Under the pieces are notes generated by a model. It had not been told where the DNA came from. It ran no database searches and worked only from the letters and a program-made list of their open reading frames with translations. A stretch of 64,000 nucleotides of DNA from NCBI RefSeq assembly GCF_019797845.1, contig NZ_CP081864.1, positions 1,178,001-1,242,000 of the forward strand, given 5' to 3'. A program made the translations under genes and the position numbers. This document shows, piece by piece, positions 9,671 through 19,246 of this stretch; the stretch's first letter is position 1, and the number at the start of each line of letters is the position of its first letter. This stretch comes from Symbiopectobacterium purcellii. GTDB taxonomy: Bacteria; Pseudomonadota; Gammaproteobacteria; Enterobacterales; Enterobacteriaceae.

Positions 9671-11557
9671 ATGATGGACAATTTACGCGCGGCCGCTAAT
9701 AACGTCGTGCTGAAAATTATTCTGGGCTTGATCGTCGCCTCCTTCGTATTGACGGGCGTGGGTGATTACCTTATCGGCGGTTCTAACGATTACGCCGCCA
9801 AAGTCAACGGGCAGGAAATCGGTCGTGCGCAGTTTGAACAAGCGGTACAAAACGAGCGTAGCCGCATGCAGGAACAGTTGGGAGAAAACTTTTCCGTGCT
9901 GGCAGGCAATGACGGTTATATGCAGCAGATGCGTCAGCAGGTGCTCTCGCAACTGATCGATGAAGCGCTGATTGACCAGTATGCTCGTAAGCTTGGGCTT
10001 AACATCAGCGATGCGCAGATTAAACAGGCCATATTTGCTGTTCCCGCTTTCCAGACCAACAATCAGTTCGATAACGAAAAGTATCTGGATCAGGTACGCC
10101 GCTTGGGCCTGACACCGGATCGCTACGCGGAATTGCTGCGTAAGCAACTGGTCACGCAGCAACTGATTCAGGGGCTGGGCGCGACGCAATTCTCGCTGCC
10201 AAAAGAGATCGACAGTCTGGTGGCGCAGGCCGCTCAGGATCGTGTGGTGAGAACGGCAACGATTGACGTGGCGGCCATTGCCAAAACGCTGAACGTGACG
10301 GATGAAGAGATCAAGGGCTATTACGACAGCAACAAGGGCCGTTTTATCGACCCTGAAGCTTTCAAAGTCAGCTATCTGCTGCTGGATGCCGCACGCGTTA
10401 TGGACAGTGTGAAAATCACTGATGCTGATATCGCGGCCTTTTACGAAAAGAATAAGCAAGAGTTTACCCAACCTGAGCGCAAGCGCTTTAGCGTGATTCA
10501 GTTGAAAACCGAGGCGGACGCTCGTGCCGTGCTGGATGAACTGAAAAACGGTGCTGATTTTGCCGCACTGGCAAAAGAAAAATCGCAGGATGTGGTATCG
10601 CGTCGTAACGGTGGCGATCTGGGCTGGATGGATGCCAATGCTACGGTCGATGAATTGCAGCAGGCAAAACTGACCGAAAAAGGCCAACTCTCTGAGCCGG
10701 TAAAATCCTCAGTGGGCTACCTGATTGTTCGTCTGGATGACATTCAGGCCGCGCAGGTTAAACCGTTGAGTGCGGTGCGCGATGACATTGCGGTCAGAGC
10801 AAAACGTGAAAAAGCGCTGGATGAATTCTTTGCTGTGCAACGTAAAGTCAGCGAAGCGGCAAGCAATGACAATGAATCGTTGGCTTCAGCGGAAGAGGCT
10901 GCGGGTCAAAAAGCCGCTGAAACGGCTTGGTTTAGCCACGATCAAGTGCCTGCTGAGCTGAATTTCCCGCAGGTGACGCAGGCTATTTTTGGCGGCACCC
11001 TGTTAGGCGATAACGGTGCCCCGGGCAGCAACTCCGATGTGATTGGCGTCGATGGCGATCGTGCGATTGTGCTGCGAATCACCGATCACCGTGCAGAAAC
11101 ATCGCGTCCTCTGGATCAAGTACGTGATGAGATTGTTCAGGTGCTGAAAGTGCAGAAAGCGCAGCAACAGGCTAACCTACAGGCTGAAAAAATTGTGGTT
11201 GACCTGAAACAAGGCAAAGAGGACTCGCTGAAAGCCGCTAACCTCAGCTTTGGCGAGCCTGAGACGCTCTCGTCCGTTTCTCAGGGCAACGTGTTGGCAG
11301 AAAGCTTGTTTGCCTTGCCTGTGCCGCAAAAGGACAAGGTAAGCTACGGTGTGGCACGCGATCAGGAAGGGAATGTGGTGCTGGTTGCGCTGGACAGCGT
11401 GAAACCCCACACCATCACTGATGAGCAAAAAGCACAGTTTTCCAGCCAGGTTGAGCAGAGCGCAGTGACAACGCTGTTTGATACCCTGGTTTCCAGCTTG
11501 CGCACCGAAGCGACCATCAAATTAGGTGCAGCCGCTCAGGAGCAGCAACCGCAGTAA
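9671..11557 (+). CDS. ppiD: PpiD periplasmic chaperone / parvulin-like protein
   Basis: Inner-membrane-anchored periplasmic folding factor associated with the Sec translocon. The ATG at 9671 gives 628 residues and the start MMDNLRAAANNVVLKIILGL, matching E. coli PpiD (623); the open frame upstream lacks homology. A single transmembrane helix (about 14-35) is followed by an SurA-like N-terminal region, then a parvulin domain (about 265-355; FAALAKEKSQDVVSRRNGGDLGW) and a C-terminal domain. A truncated ERIC element abuts the stop codon, and a terminator lies 70 bp further on. Confidence 0.97.
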   Translation: MMDNLRAAANNVVLKIILGLIVASFVLTGVGDYLIGGSNDYAAKVNGQEIGRAQFEQAVQNERSRMQEQLGENFSVLAGNDGYMQQMRQQVLSQLIDEALIDQYARKLGLNISDAQIKQAIFAVPAFQTNNQFDNEKYLDQVRRLGLTPDRYAELLRKQLVTQQLIQGLGATQFSLPKEIDSLVAQAAQDRVVRTATIDVAAIAKTLNVTDEEIKGYYDSNKGRFIDPEAFKVSYLLLDAARVMDSVKITDADIAAFYEKNKQEFTQPERKRFSVIQLKTEADARAVLDELKNGADFAALAKEKSQDVVSRRNGGDLGWMDANATVDELQQAKLTEKGQLSEPVKSSVGYLIVRLDDIQAAQVKPLSAVRDDIAVRAKREKALDEFFAVQRKVSEAASNDNESLASAEEAAGQKAAETAWFSHDQVPAELNFPQVTQAIFGGTLLGDNGAPGSNSDVIGVDGDRAIVLRITDHRAETSRPLDQVRDEIVQVLKVQKAQQQANLQAEKIVVDLKQGKEDSLKAANLSFGEPETLSSVSQGNVLAESLFALPVPQKDKVSYGVARDQEGNVVLVALDSVKPHTITDEQKAQFSSQVEQSAVTTLFDTLVSSLRTEATIKLGAAAQEQQPQ

Positions 11558-11559
11558 GT

Positions 11560-11598
11560 GCAGCCAACGCATCTGCAACCTGAAGTATGAAGGGTATA
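11560..11598 (+). repeat. Truncated ERIC element (terminal third)
   Basis: The stretch from GCAGCCAACGC to AGGGTATA equals the right end of the ERIC consensus and matches the full copy at 54089-54215. Only about 39 bp remain, beginning 3 bases after the ppiD stop. Confidence 0.75.
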
Positions 11599-11627
11599 TG
11601 CATTAATTTGTAATCCGCTGTAATAAC

Positions 11628-11652
11628 AAAAGGCCGCTTTCGCGGCCTTTTC
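11628..11652 (+). terminator. Terminator after ppiD
   Basis: AAAAGGCCGC / GCGGCCTTTT with a TTTC loop. It is symmetric, with flanking A and T tracts. Confidence 0.85.
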
Positions 11653-11733
11653 CACATTTTAACGCCGTGGTTTGTGCGATGTCCCTTATTTAGGCACCCT
11701 GTACCTGCCAACTAATCAATAGGGAGATACCGT

Positions 11734-12072
11734 ATGAAAAGGAAAGGAATGTCAGCACTCTGTTTATGCCTGGCCCTGGGGTTATCCGCTTTCACGGGGG
11801 GGATTCTGGCGAAAACGGGCGAGGAGGCAACAAACAGCAGTGCCTCATCGCCAGCGTCACAGGCAACAGCGTCGATGCAGGAAACGGTGAATATCAATAC
11901 GGCGACCGTGCAGCAATTGACCCAGTTACAAGGGATAGGCGCGCGAAAGGCGGAGGCGATAGTTCAATATCGCGATGAGAACGGTCCTTTTACCGATATT
12001 GAACAGTTGCAGGAGGTGTCCGGCATCGGGCCGACGCTGATCGAGAATAACCGGGCTCGCCTGGTGTTGTAA
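11734..12072 (+). CDS. ybaV: ComEA-family helix-hairpin-helix protein YbaV
   Basis: Small exported DNA-binding-type protein, 112 residues. A signal peptide (about residues 1-26, LCLCLALGLSAFTGGILA) is followed by a low-complexity Ser/Ala linker. Next comes a helix-hairpin-helix pair: VNINTATVQQLTQLQGIGARKAEAIV and the second hairpin EVSGIGPTLIE. In competent bacteria ComEA binds incoming DNA in the periplasm; the role of enterobacterial YbaV is not established. The AGGGAG site upstream supports this ATG. It sits between ppiD and fadM as in E. coli. Confidence 0.93.
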   Translation: MKRKGMSALCLCLALGLSAFTGGILAKTGEEATNSSASSPASQATASMQETVNINTATVQQLTQLQGIGARKAEAIVQYRDENGPFTDIEQLQEVSGIGPTLIENNRARLVL

Positions 12073-12195
12073 GCGTCAGATACGTAGCGTTCCTGCTCTC
12101 TGGACGGCAGTGTGGTTATTCACTGCCGTTATTTTCTGCTAACCTTACCGGCAGGTCCAACCAGTTAGTGGCGTTAATCTGTGAGGAGTGGTTAC

Positions 12196-12627
12196 GTGGT
12201 GCATACCTTTATTACCGTTCGCGGCTTTCACATCGATGTCTATCAGCATGTCAACAACGCACGCTATCTGGAGTTTATGGAGGAGGCGCGTTGGCAATGG
12301 CTGGAGAATTTGCCCGCTTTCCAGTGGATGCAACAGCACGGTATTGCGTTTATCGTGGTTAATATCAATATCAATTATCGTACCTCGGCAGTATTAGGGG
12401 ACGTATTGCGTATTGAGAGCACATTGTTGCACTTGAATGCCAAAAGTGGCGTGATTAGCCAAAAGATGGTGCGTACTACCGATGAAGCGTTGGTGGTCGA
12501 TGCCACCTTAACCTTTGTCTGTATCGATCTTACGACGCAGAAGGCATTGCCGCTGGAAGGCGAGTTGTTAAAGCATTTGCAGGCGTTTATGCAGCCACCT
12601 TCATCCAATGATTCACCGCTAGCCTAG
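12196..12627 (+). CDS. fadM: FadM/YbaW long-chain acyl-CoA thioesterase
   Basis: Hot-dog-fold thioesterase of about 143 residues that hydrolyses long-chain acyl-CoA intermediates during fatty acid oxidation. Conserved core HIDVYQHVNNARYLEFMEEA contains the catalytic-type Asp; FIVVNININY and FVCIDLTTQKALPLEGEL also match E. coli FadM. The start is taken as GTG at 12196, seven bases after a GAGGAG site; GTG at 12181 or 12199 is possible. It is convergent with queC, with 49 bp between stops. Confidence 0.93.
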   Translation: MVHTFITVRGFHIDVYQHVNNARYLEFMEEARWQWLENLPAFQWMQQHGIAFIVVNININYRTSAVLGDVLRIESTLLHLNAKSGVISQKMVRTTDEALVVDATLTFVCIDLTTQKALPLEGELLKHLQAFMQPPSSNDSPLA

Positions 12628-12676
12628 TGAACGTGGGGGGAAGGTTCGCGCCTGCTCACCCCACTATCCGGTGACC

Positions 12677-13375
12677 TTATTGCAAACCGGTTTTGCGTTT
12701 CATTGATGCCATCACGCCGACGCGATCCTGTTGATAGTGTGCTAAGCCATTGGCACGTAAATGACATGCTGCGCAGTGGCCGCAACCGTCGCCCTGAATC
12801 CCGTTGTAGCAGGTAAGCGTCTGGTTGCGTACGGTATCCAGATGGTGGTAATGGTCAGCCAGCGCCCAGGTTTCCGCCTTGTTGAGCCACATGAGCGGCG
12901 TAACAAACTGAATATCACGGGCGATACCGAGCACGATCGCGTGATTCAAGGCTTTGACAAACTCATCGCGGCAGTCAGGATAGCCCGAAAAGTCGGTTTC
13001 ACAGACGCCAGTGATCACCGCTTGCGCACCGACCTGGTAGGCGTAAATGGCCGCCAGCGTAAGAAACAGAATATTGCGTCCGGGCACAAAGGTGCTGGGA
13101 ATACCGGATGCAGAGGCGTCGTAATCCGGTACGGCAATATTGTCGCGCGTCAGGCTACTGACTGCCAATTCATTGAGTAAACCGACATCCAGCACTTTGT
13201 GTGCCTTGGCTCCCAATTGGCTTGCAAGTGCGCGCGCAATATCGATTTCCGCTCGGTGGCGCTGACCGTAGTCGAATGTGACACAGTGCACTTCATCATA
13301 CAGGCTGAGTGCCTGAATCAGACAAGTGGTGGAGTCCTGCCCACCGCTAAATACGACAACCGCGCGTTTTGTCAT
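12677..13375 (-). CDS. queC: QueC, 7-cyano-7-deazaguanine synthase
   Basis: ATP-dependent enzyme converting 7-carboxy-7-deazaguanine to preQ0 in queuosine biosynthesis. It has 232 residues (E. coli 231). The PP-loop SGGQDSTT occupies residues 10-17, and the zinc site cysteines are 189, 198, 201 and 204 ([16 protein letters not shown]). It lies on the reverse strand downstream of the cysteine desulfhydrase gene with 94 bp between them, so readthrough is possible. It looks fully intact. Confidence 0.97.
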   Translation of the reverse strand: MTKRAVVVFSGGQDSTTCLIQALSLYDEVHCVTFDYGQRHRAEIDIARALASQLGAKAHKVLDVGLLNELAVSSLTRDNIAVPDYDASASGIPSTFVPGRNILFLTLAAIYAYQVGAQAVITGVCETDFSGYPDCRDEFVKALNHAIVLGIARDIQFVTPLMWLNKAETWALADHYHHLDTVRNQTLTCYNGIQGDGCGHCAACHLRANGLAHYQQDRVGVMASMKRKTGLQ

Positions 13376-13469
13376 TGCTCTACCTTTGGTGCTTAAGGGC
13401 GATGTGCCCAGTGTGACGGAGGAGGTACATGCTATCGCAAAAGCGCGTCGTTTTCAGCGTTAACTCGGT

Positions 13470-14543
13470 TCAGGCTATCGTCAGCTCTCGTTGATTCTGT
13501 GCCTGCCCCGCGTTGAGTTGCGCCAGATACGGGCTGATATCGCCGATGTTTTGCGCGACCCATTCGGCATTGTAATAGGTATCCAGATAACGCTCCCCGC
13601 TGTCACACAGCAAGGTGACAATCGCCCCTTGTTTACCCTGCGCACGCATCTGATCAGCCAGTTGTAACATGCCCCAGACGTTCGTGCCGGTGGAGGCGCC
13701 GACCTTGCGTCCCAGAATACTTTCCAGCCAATACAGCGTGGCAATGCTGGCCGCATCCGGCACCTGCATCATGCTGTCGATCACGTCAGGAATAAAAGAG
13801 GGTTCTGCGCGTGGGCGACCAATCCCCTCAATTTTACTGCCACAGTGCCCCGTCAGAGCACGGTCTCGCTGATGGTAGTAATCAAAAAACACAGAGTTCT
13901 GCGGATCGACCACCATCAACTGTGAGTCGATACCCTGATAGCGGATATAGCGACCTAAGGTGGCGGAAGTGCCGCCGGTGCCCGCACTCATCACGATATA
14001 ATCGGGAACCGGATAGGGTTCACGCGCCATCTGGCGGAAAATACTGTCAGCAATGTTGTTATTGCCGCGCCAGTCGGTAGCGCGTTCGGCGTAGGTAAAC
14101 TGATCCATATAGTGGCCGTTCAGTTCACGAGCCAGTTGCTCCGATGCCGCATAGATCTGACTGGATTGCTCGACGAAGTGGCAGTGTCCGCCGTAGAAGG
14201 CTATCTGTTCCACTTTGCGCTTGGCAGTACAGCTGGGCATAACGGCAATAAAAGGCAGGCCTAACAGGCGAGCAAAATAGGCTTCAGAGATGGCGGTGCT
14301 GCCGGAGGACGCCTCAATAATGGGGGTGCCTTCTTTAATCCAGCCGTTGCACAAGCCATAAAGAAACAGCGATCGTGCCAGACGATGTTTCAGGCTGCCG
14401 CTTGGGTGTGTGCTTTCATCTTTAAGATAGAAGTAAATCCCTGGATAGTGCGGTAACGTCAGGCGAATCAAATGGGTATCGGCTGAACGCTGAAAATCCG
14501 CATCAATCGCGCTAATGGCCTGTTTCACCCATGCCGTTGTCAT
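13470..14543 (-). CDS. cdsH: PLP-dependent L-cysteine desulfhydrase, CdsH-like
   Basis: Fold-type II PLP enzyme of 357 residues. The Schiff-base lysine is Lys52 in SGSLKHRLA, the substrate loop is SSGSTA (79-84), and the phosphate-binding glycine loop is SAGTGGTSAT. These place it in the cysteine synthase/cystathionine synthase family. It is divergent from the Lrp-type gene decR. In Salmonella the gene next to ybaO/decR encodes the cysteine desulfhydrase CdsH under control of that regulator, and the same layout here supports the same job: degrading excess cysteine to pyruvate, ammonia and sulfide. A cysteine synthase-like activity cannot be excluded from sequence alone. Confidence 0.82.
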   Translation of the reverse strand: MTTAWVKQAISAIDADFQRSADTHLIRLTLPHYPGIYFYLKDESTHPSGSLKHRLARSLFLYGLCNGWIKEGTPIIEASSGSTAISEAYFARLLGLPFIAVMPSCTAKRKVEQIAFYGGHCHFVEQSSQIYAASEQLARELNGHYMDQFTYAERATDWRGNNNIADSIFRQMAREPYPVPDYIVMSAGTGGTSATLGRYIRYQGIDSQLMVVDPQNSVFFDYYHQRDRALTGHCGSKIEGIGRPRAEPSFIPDVIDSMMQVPDAASIATLYWLESILGRKVGASTGTNVWGMLQLADQMRAQGKQGAIVTLLCDSGERYLDTYYNAEWVAQNIGDISPYLAQLNAGQAQNQRELTIA

Positions 14544-14831
14544 AATATTGCTCTCTTTGCCTGTTTTGCATCTATGGGGGTAGCCTATCCGGTTTTGCAG
14601 GAAAAAGGATTGTTTTTTTAAACTTCAGTAGGGGTTTTTAGGGTTTTAATTTCTTTTAAATCGCTTTATTGGAGACTATTTTTCTCTTGTTTTAGAGTTA
14701 GTGGGAAATAATGTGTTTTTACGTTCCTGGCGAGCGCTGATAAAAGGAAAAAAACGGGTTTTCCTGCACATTGGTTGCCTTTTCATTCTGTTGCGCGTGA
14801 AATAGAGGAAAAATGATTCTGGAATGCCGCT
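14544..14831. promoter_or_regulatory. Divergent control region cdsH / decR
   Basis: A 288-bp AT-rich interval between two divergent starts, full of T and A tracts, typical of an Lrp-family target. I see no gene in it and cannot fix an operator by eye. Confidence 0.5.
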
Positions 14832-15293
14832 ATGCTTGATAAAATCGATCGTACGCTGCTTAACCTGTTGCAACACGACTGCACCTTGTCGTTGCAAACG
14901 TTGGCTGATGCGGTGCATTTGACATCGACCCCTTGCTGGAAACGTCTAAAACGATTGGAAGAAGAAGGCTATATTCGTGCTCGCGTTGCGCTGCTGGATA
15001 ACGAACGTCTGGGGCTGGGGTTGACGGCTTTTGTGCTATTAAAAACGCAGCAGCACAATAGTGCCTGGTATGAAAAATTTTCCCAGGTGGTGTCGGATAT
15101 GCCCGAAGTGTTGTCATTTTATCGCATGGCGGGAGAATATGATTACCTGATGCAGGTTCAGGTCGCCGACATGAAAAGCTATGATAGTTTTTATAAACGT
15201 CTGGTCAGCGGCATTCCTGGCCTGATTGATGTGACCTCCAGCTTTGCCATGGAGCGGATAAAGCACACCACCGCACTCCCGATCGTGCCATGA
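14832..15293 (+). CDS. decR: DecR (YbaO), Lrp-family cysteine-responsive regulator
   Basis: Lrp/AsnC regulator of 153 residues (E. coli 152). An N-terminal helix-turn-helix ([30 protein letters not shown]) precedes a C-terminal RAM-type ligand domain ([25 protein letters not shown]). The E. coli protein senses L-cysteine and activates genes for cysteine detoxification. It is divergent from the CdsH-like gene, the expected target. A truncated ERIC and mdlA follow. Confidence 0.94.
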   Translation: MLDKIDRTLLNLLQHDCTLSLQTLADAVHLTSTPCWKRLKRLEEEGYIRARVALLDNERLGLGLTAFVLLKTQQHNSAWYEKFSQVVSDMPEVLSFYRMAGEYDYLMQVQVADMKSYDSFYKRLVSGIPGLIDVTSSFAMERIKHTTALPIVP

Positions 15294-15330
15294 GGAATCT
15301 TCTCTCTGAGGTTCAGCCCTCGTGGCAGCG

Positions 15331-15368
15331 CTTGCCGCCCTCCTGTAACCTGAATTATTTCGGGTATA
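15331..15368 (-). repeat. Truncated ERIC element before mdlA
   Basis: CTTGCCGCC...GAATTATTTCGGGTATA is the end segment of an ERIC read in reverse, the same end as in the full copies at 22993 and 23623. Only about 38 bp remain, between decR and mdlA. Confidence 0.75.
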
Positions 15369-15448
15369 AATGATGACGCGCATAAGCTTTCTGTATAATG
15401 GCGCTGTGATGTTTTGCAGCCCTTTCTGGAAAATGGAATAACAACAGC

Positions 15449-17218
15449 GTGCGACTTTTTGCTCAATTGGCGTGGTATTTTCGTCGAGAATGGCGGCGAT
15501 ACCTTGGGGCCGTGGTTCTTCTTATCATTATTGCCATCCTGCAACTGCTGCCACCCAAGCTGGTCGGTGTAATTGTGGATGGCGTTACGCACGATGCGAT
15601 GTCTGCGGCGACGGTGATGAAATGGATCGGCGTGATGCTACTGATCGCGGTCATGGTTTATTTGTTGCGTTATGTGTGGCGCATCTTTTTGTTTGGCGCT
15701 TCATACCAGTTGGCCGTGGAGTTGCGCGACGATTTCTACCGCCAGTTGAGCCGCCAGCATCCTGCCTTTTATCTGCGTCATCGTACCGGCGATCTGATAG
15801 CCCGCTCAACCAACGACGTCGATCGCGTGGTATTTGCCGCCGTGGAAGGGGTGTTGACGCTGGTGGATTCCTTGGTAATGGGATGTGCGGTATTGGTGGT
15901 GATGAGTACCCAAATCAGCTGGCAGCTTACGCTATTGGCGCTGCTGCCGATGCCTATCATGGCGATAGTGATCAAACACTATGGTACGCAGTTGCATCAG
16001 CGCTTTAAGGGCGCGCAGGCGGCGTTCTCTTCGCTGAACGATCAGGCGCAAGAAAGCCTGACCAGCATTCGCATGATCAAGGACTTTGGGCTGGAAGATT
16101 ATCAGTCAAACCGATTTGCGGCGGTGGCTGAGGATGCGGGTCAAAAAAACATGCACGTGGCCCGGGTTGATGCGCGTTTCGATCCGACGATATATATCGC
16201 CGTCGGTTTCTCACACCTGCTTGCCGTTGGCGGTGGCAGTTGGATGATTATTCAGGGGACGTTGACGTTAGGGCAACTGACCAGTTTCGTGATGTATCTG
16301 GGCCTGATGATTTGGCCGATGCTAGCCTTGGCGTGGATGTTCAATATCGTGGAGCGCGGGAGTGCAGCTTACGGGCGTATCCGCCAACTGTTGAATGAAG
16401 CACCGGTGGTGGCAGACGGTGAGGCACTACTGCCATCGGGTCGTGGTAACTTGGAGGTTGATGTTCGCGCCTTTGCGTATCCACAGCAACCGCGCCCGGT
16501 GCTCGACCGGGTGGCGTTCACGCTCGCGCCGGGCAACATGTTGGGACTGTGTGGCCCCACCGGTTCCGGTAAAAGCACGCTGTTGGCCCTGATCCTGCGC
16601 CATTACGATCTTGATGACGGCGAGATTCGCTTTCATGGTCTTCCGCTCGCAACGCTGAATCTGGATAGCCTGCGCCAACGTTTCGCGGTGGTCGGGCAAA
16701 CGCCATTTTTGTTCTCCGACACCGTGGCGAACAATATCGCACTCGGGAACCCAGGTGCCACGCTGGCGCAGATTCAACATGCTGCGCGTCTGGCCAGCGT
16801 CCATGATGACATTACGCGCTTACCACAAGGCTATGAAACGCAGGTGGGTGAGCGCGGCGTGATGCTCTCCGGTGGACAAAAACAGCGTATTGCTATCGCG
16901 CGTGCGCTGCTGCTGGACGCAGAGATATTGGTTCTGGATGATGCGCTGTCGGCGGTGGATGGGCGTACTGAACACCATATTTTGCAAAACCTGAAGCGTT
17001 GGGGGGAGAAACGCACCCTGATTATCAGCGCGCACCGTCTTTCGGCCCTCACTGAGGCCGATGAAATTCTGGTTTTACAGCAGGCTAGCGTGGCCCAGCG
17101 CGGCAGCCATGGCGCGCTAGCGTCGCAAGCCGGATGGTATCGAGACATGTTTCGCTATCAGCAGTTGGAAGCGGCACTGGATGAAGATCCGGTCAAGGGA
17201 GAGATGACAATTGGCTAA
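15449..17218 (+). CDS. mdlA: MdlA ABC half-transporter (exporter type)
   Basis: Fused membrane and ATPase half-transporter, 589 residues (E. coli 590), intact. The GTG start gives [15 protein letters not shown] as in E. coli. A six-helix membrane domain (about 15-300) is followed by the ATPase domain with Walker [10 protein letters not shown] (~367), signature [15 protein letters not shown] and Walker [10 protein letters not shown]. It would pair with MdlB to form a heterodimeric multidrug-resistance-like exporter of unknown substrate. Its stop overlaps the mdlB start (TTGGCTAA), so the genes are translationally coupled, but the partner gene here is broken. Confidence 0.97.
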   Translation: MRLFAQLAWYFRREWRRYLGAVVLLIIIAILQLLPPKLVGVIVDGVTHDAMSAATVMKWIGVMLLIAVMVYLLRYVWRIFLFGASYQLAVELRDDFYRQLSRQHPAFYLRHRTGDLIARSTNDVDRVVFAAVEGVLTLVDSLVMGCAVLVVMSTQISWQLTLLALLPMPIMAIVIKHYGTQLHQRFKGAQAAFSSLNDQAQESLTSIRMIKDFGLEDYQSNRFAAVAEDAGQKNMHVARVDARFDPTIYIAVGFSHLLAVGGGSWMIIQGTLTLGQLTSFVMYLGLMIWPMLALAWMFNIVERGSAAYGRIRQLLNEAPVVADGEALLPSGRGNLEVDVRAFAYPQQPRPVLDRVAFTLAPGNMLGLCGPTGSGKSTLLALILRHYDLDDGEIRFHGLPLATLNLDSLRQRFAVVGQTPFLFSDTVANNIALGNPGATLAQIQHAARLASVHDDITRLPQGYETQVGERGVMLSGGQKQRIAIARALLLDAEILVLDDALSAVDGRTEHHILQNLKRWGEKRTLIISAHRLSALTEADEILVLQQASVAQRGSHGALASQAGWYRDMFRYQQLEAALDEDPVKGEMTIG

Positions 17219-18946
17219 CGCAAAGCAGTTATGGCCGACATTAAAGCGGCTGTTGGCGTATAGTTCCCCTTGGCGAAAATCCCTGATGTTGGGCGTGCTA
17301 ATGCTCTGGGTGGCAGCGGCGGCCGAGGTGGCAGGACCCGCATTAGTAAGCTATTTCATCGATAATCTGGTGGCAAAAGGCAATATTCCTCTGGCACTGG
17401 CGGGGGGCTTGGCTGCGGTTTATATCCTGCTGCAATTGTCCGCAGCGCTATTGCACTACGTGCAATCGCTGTTGTTCAACCGCGTTGCGGTGTGCGTGGT
17501 ACAGCAGTTGCGCATTGATGTGATGGATGCCGCGTTGCGTCAACCATTAAGTACCTTTGATACACAACCGGTCGGACAACTCATTTCTCGCGTAACCAAC
17601 GATACCGAGGTAGTGCGCGATCTGTATGTCACCGTCGTTTCCACCGTGCTGCGCAGCATGGCGCTGATTGCCGTGATGATCTTCCCAGCGGTGGCGATTG
17701 TGATGGCGGTCTACCAGCATTTCAGTACGCCGATTGTGCGACGACTGCGCCGCTATCTGGCTGACATTAACGATGGCTTTAATGAAGCGATCTCGGGCAT
17801 GTCGGTGATCCAGCAGTTCCGCCAACAGTCGCGTTTTGGTGACAAACTGGGTGCTTCAAGCCGTGCAGCCGTGCGCATTTCCAGGCGCGGATGCAGACGT
17901 TACGACTGGATGGCGTGCTGCTGCGTCCACTATTGAGCCTGTTTTCCGCCATGGTACTGTGTGGGCTGTTGATTCAGTTCGGTTTCAGTTCAGTGGGAAC
18001 GGTTGGCGTTGGCGTGCTCTATGCCTTTATCAGCTATCTGGGGCGTCTCAACGAGCCACTGATTGCGCTGACTACCCAGCAGTCCATGTTGCAACAGGCC
18101 GTGGTAGCCGGTGAGCGTATCTTTGAACTGATGGATGCGGTGCAGCAGTCCTACGGCGATGACTCGCGTCCGTTAACGGCGGGTGCTATCGAGATGGATA
18201 ACGTTTCTTTTGCTTACCGTGATAATCAGCGTGTCCTGAACCATATCAACCTACAGGTGCCAGCGCGCGGCTTTGTGGCGCTGGTGGGGCACACCGGCGG
18301 CGGCAAGAGTACGTTAGCGAGTTTGCTGATGGGGTATTATCAGCCGGATGAGGGGGAGATTCGGTTGGATGACCGTCCGCTGACGTCGCTATCCCATCAG
18401 GTATTACGACAAAATGTCGCAATGGTGCAACAAGACCCCATGGTGTTGGCGGATTCACTCTATGCCAACGTTACGCTGGGGCGTGATATTCCAGAAGATG
18501 ACGTGTGGCGTGTATTGGAGATTGTGCAACTCTCTGGGTTGGCAACGGCACTGCCCGAGGGCATACATACCGCCATCGGTGAGCAAGGCAATACGCTTTC
18601 TGTCGGGCAGAAACAGCTGCTTTCTCTGGCCCGCGTGCTGGTGAAACCACCCAAAATACTGATTCTCGACGAGGCGACAGCTAACATTGACTCCGGTACT
18701 GAACAAGCGGTTCAGCGTGCATTGCGCGTTATCCGCCGTCACACCACGCTGGTGGTGATTGCCCACCGTCTCTCCACCGTGGTCGAGGCTGACAACATAC
18801 TGGTGCTACATCATGGTGAAACGGTGGAGCAGGGTACGCATGAACAATTACTGCAACGTCGCGGGCGTTACTACCAGATGTATCAGCTGCAACTGGCGGG
18901 GCAGGAACTGGCTGCCAGCGAGGATGAACCCGTTTCCGTCATCTGA
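17211..18946 (+). pseudogene. mdlB: mdlB, ABC half-transporter, disrupted by frameshift and deletion
   Basis: MdlB sequence is split between two frames. The first part starts at TTG 17211 (GGGAG upstream) and reads as MdlB up to about 17865; it then runs into nonsense and stops at 17936. The second frame resumes exact MdlB sequence ([21 protein letters not shown]) from about 17891 to 18946, including Walker [10 protein letters not shown] and signature [15 protein letters not shown]. The shift comes from a tandem 8-bp duplication at 17859-17874; removing one copy restores [13 protein letters not shown]. About 17 residues are also missing at 17657/17658, between VLRS and [10 protein letters not shown], by comparison with recalled E. 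coli MdlB and the MdlA paralogue. It is probably non-functional. Confidence 0.92.
17859..17874 (+). repeat. 8-bp tandem duplication causing the mdlB frameshift
   Basis: AGCCGTGC occurs twice in direct succession (17859-17866 and 17867-17874). Deleting one unit rejoins the two mdlB frames without further change. Confidence 0.9.
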
Positions 18947-18957
18947 CTAAAGGCACG

Positions 18958-19001
18958 CTGCCTGTTGCGATCGTTTTTACCCGCGCACCATCAACAGGCA
19001 G
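18958..19001. repeat. Inverted repeat after mdlB
   Basis: Perfect 10-base arms CTGCCTGTTG (18958-18967) and CAACAGGCAG (18992-19001) with a 24-base loop, 12 bp after the mdlB stop. No T-tract directly follows, so it could be an mRNA-end hairpin rather than a classical terminator. Confidence 0.6.
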
Positions 19002-19044
19002 ATGATTTTCATTTTTCTGTGCCATGCACCGCAATTACGCGCAA

Positions 19045-19061
19045 TGCACCAAATGAGTGCA
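19045..19061 (+). promoter_or_regulatory. NtrC-binding site upstream of glnK
   Basis: TGCACC-N5-AGTGCA is a near-perfect match to the NtrC enhancer consensus (TGCACC-N5-GGTGCA), centred about 106 bp before the sigma-54 promoter. A weaker half-match (TGCACC at 19025) lies just upstream. Confidence 0.8.
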
Positions 19062-19158
19062 TTGCGCGTGCGCAACATCACATCTTTATCCTTTCCTTTT
19101 ACTTCTCCAGGCAGGTTCCACGTTATTTCCCTGTGCAATTATCGGTTCCACTCATTTG

Positions 19159-19174
19159 TGGCACAGCCTTTGCT
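19159..19174 (+). promoter_or_regulatory. Sigma-54 promoter of glnK-amtB
   Basis: TGGCAC-N5-TTGCT matches the -24/-12 consensus, 73 bp before the glnK ATG. With the NtrC site it indicates nitrogen-limitation control. Confidence 0.88.
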
Positions 19175-19246
19175 TTATCCCTGTCGTGAAGGTTATTCGA
19201 AATGGTGGCGGGCGTAAGTCTGAACTTAATTGGTAAGGGGAAGATA

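Noticed and set aside
13470..14543. Reading the PLP enzyme as biosynthetic CysK/CysM
   Set aside because: The length, sequence around Lys52 and divergent pairing with decR fit CdsH better, though this remains a family-level judgement.
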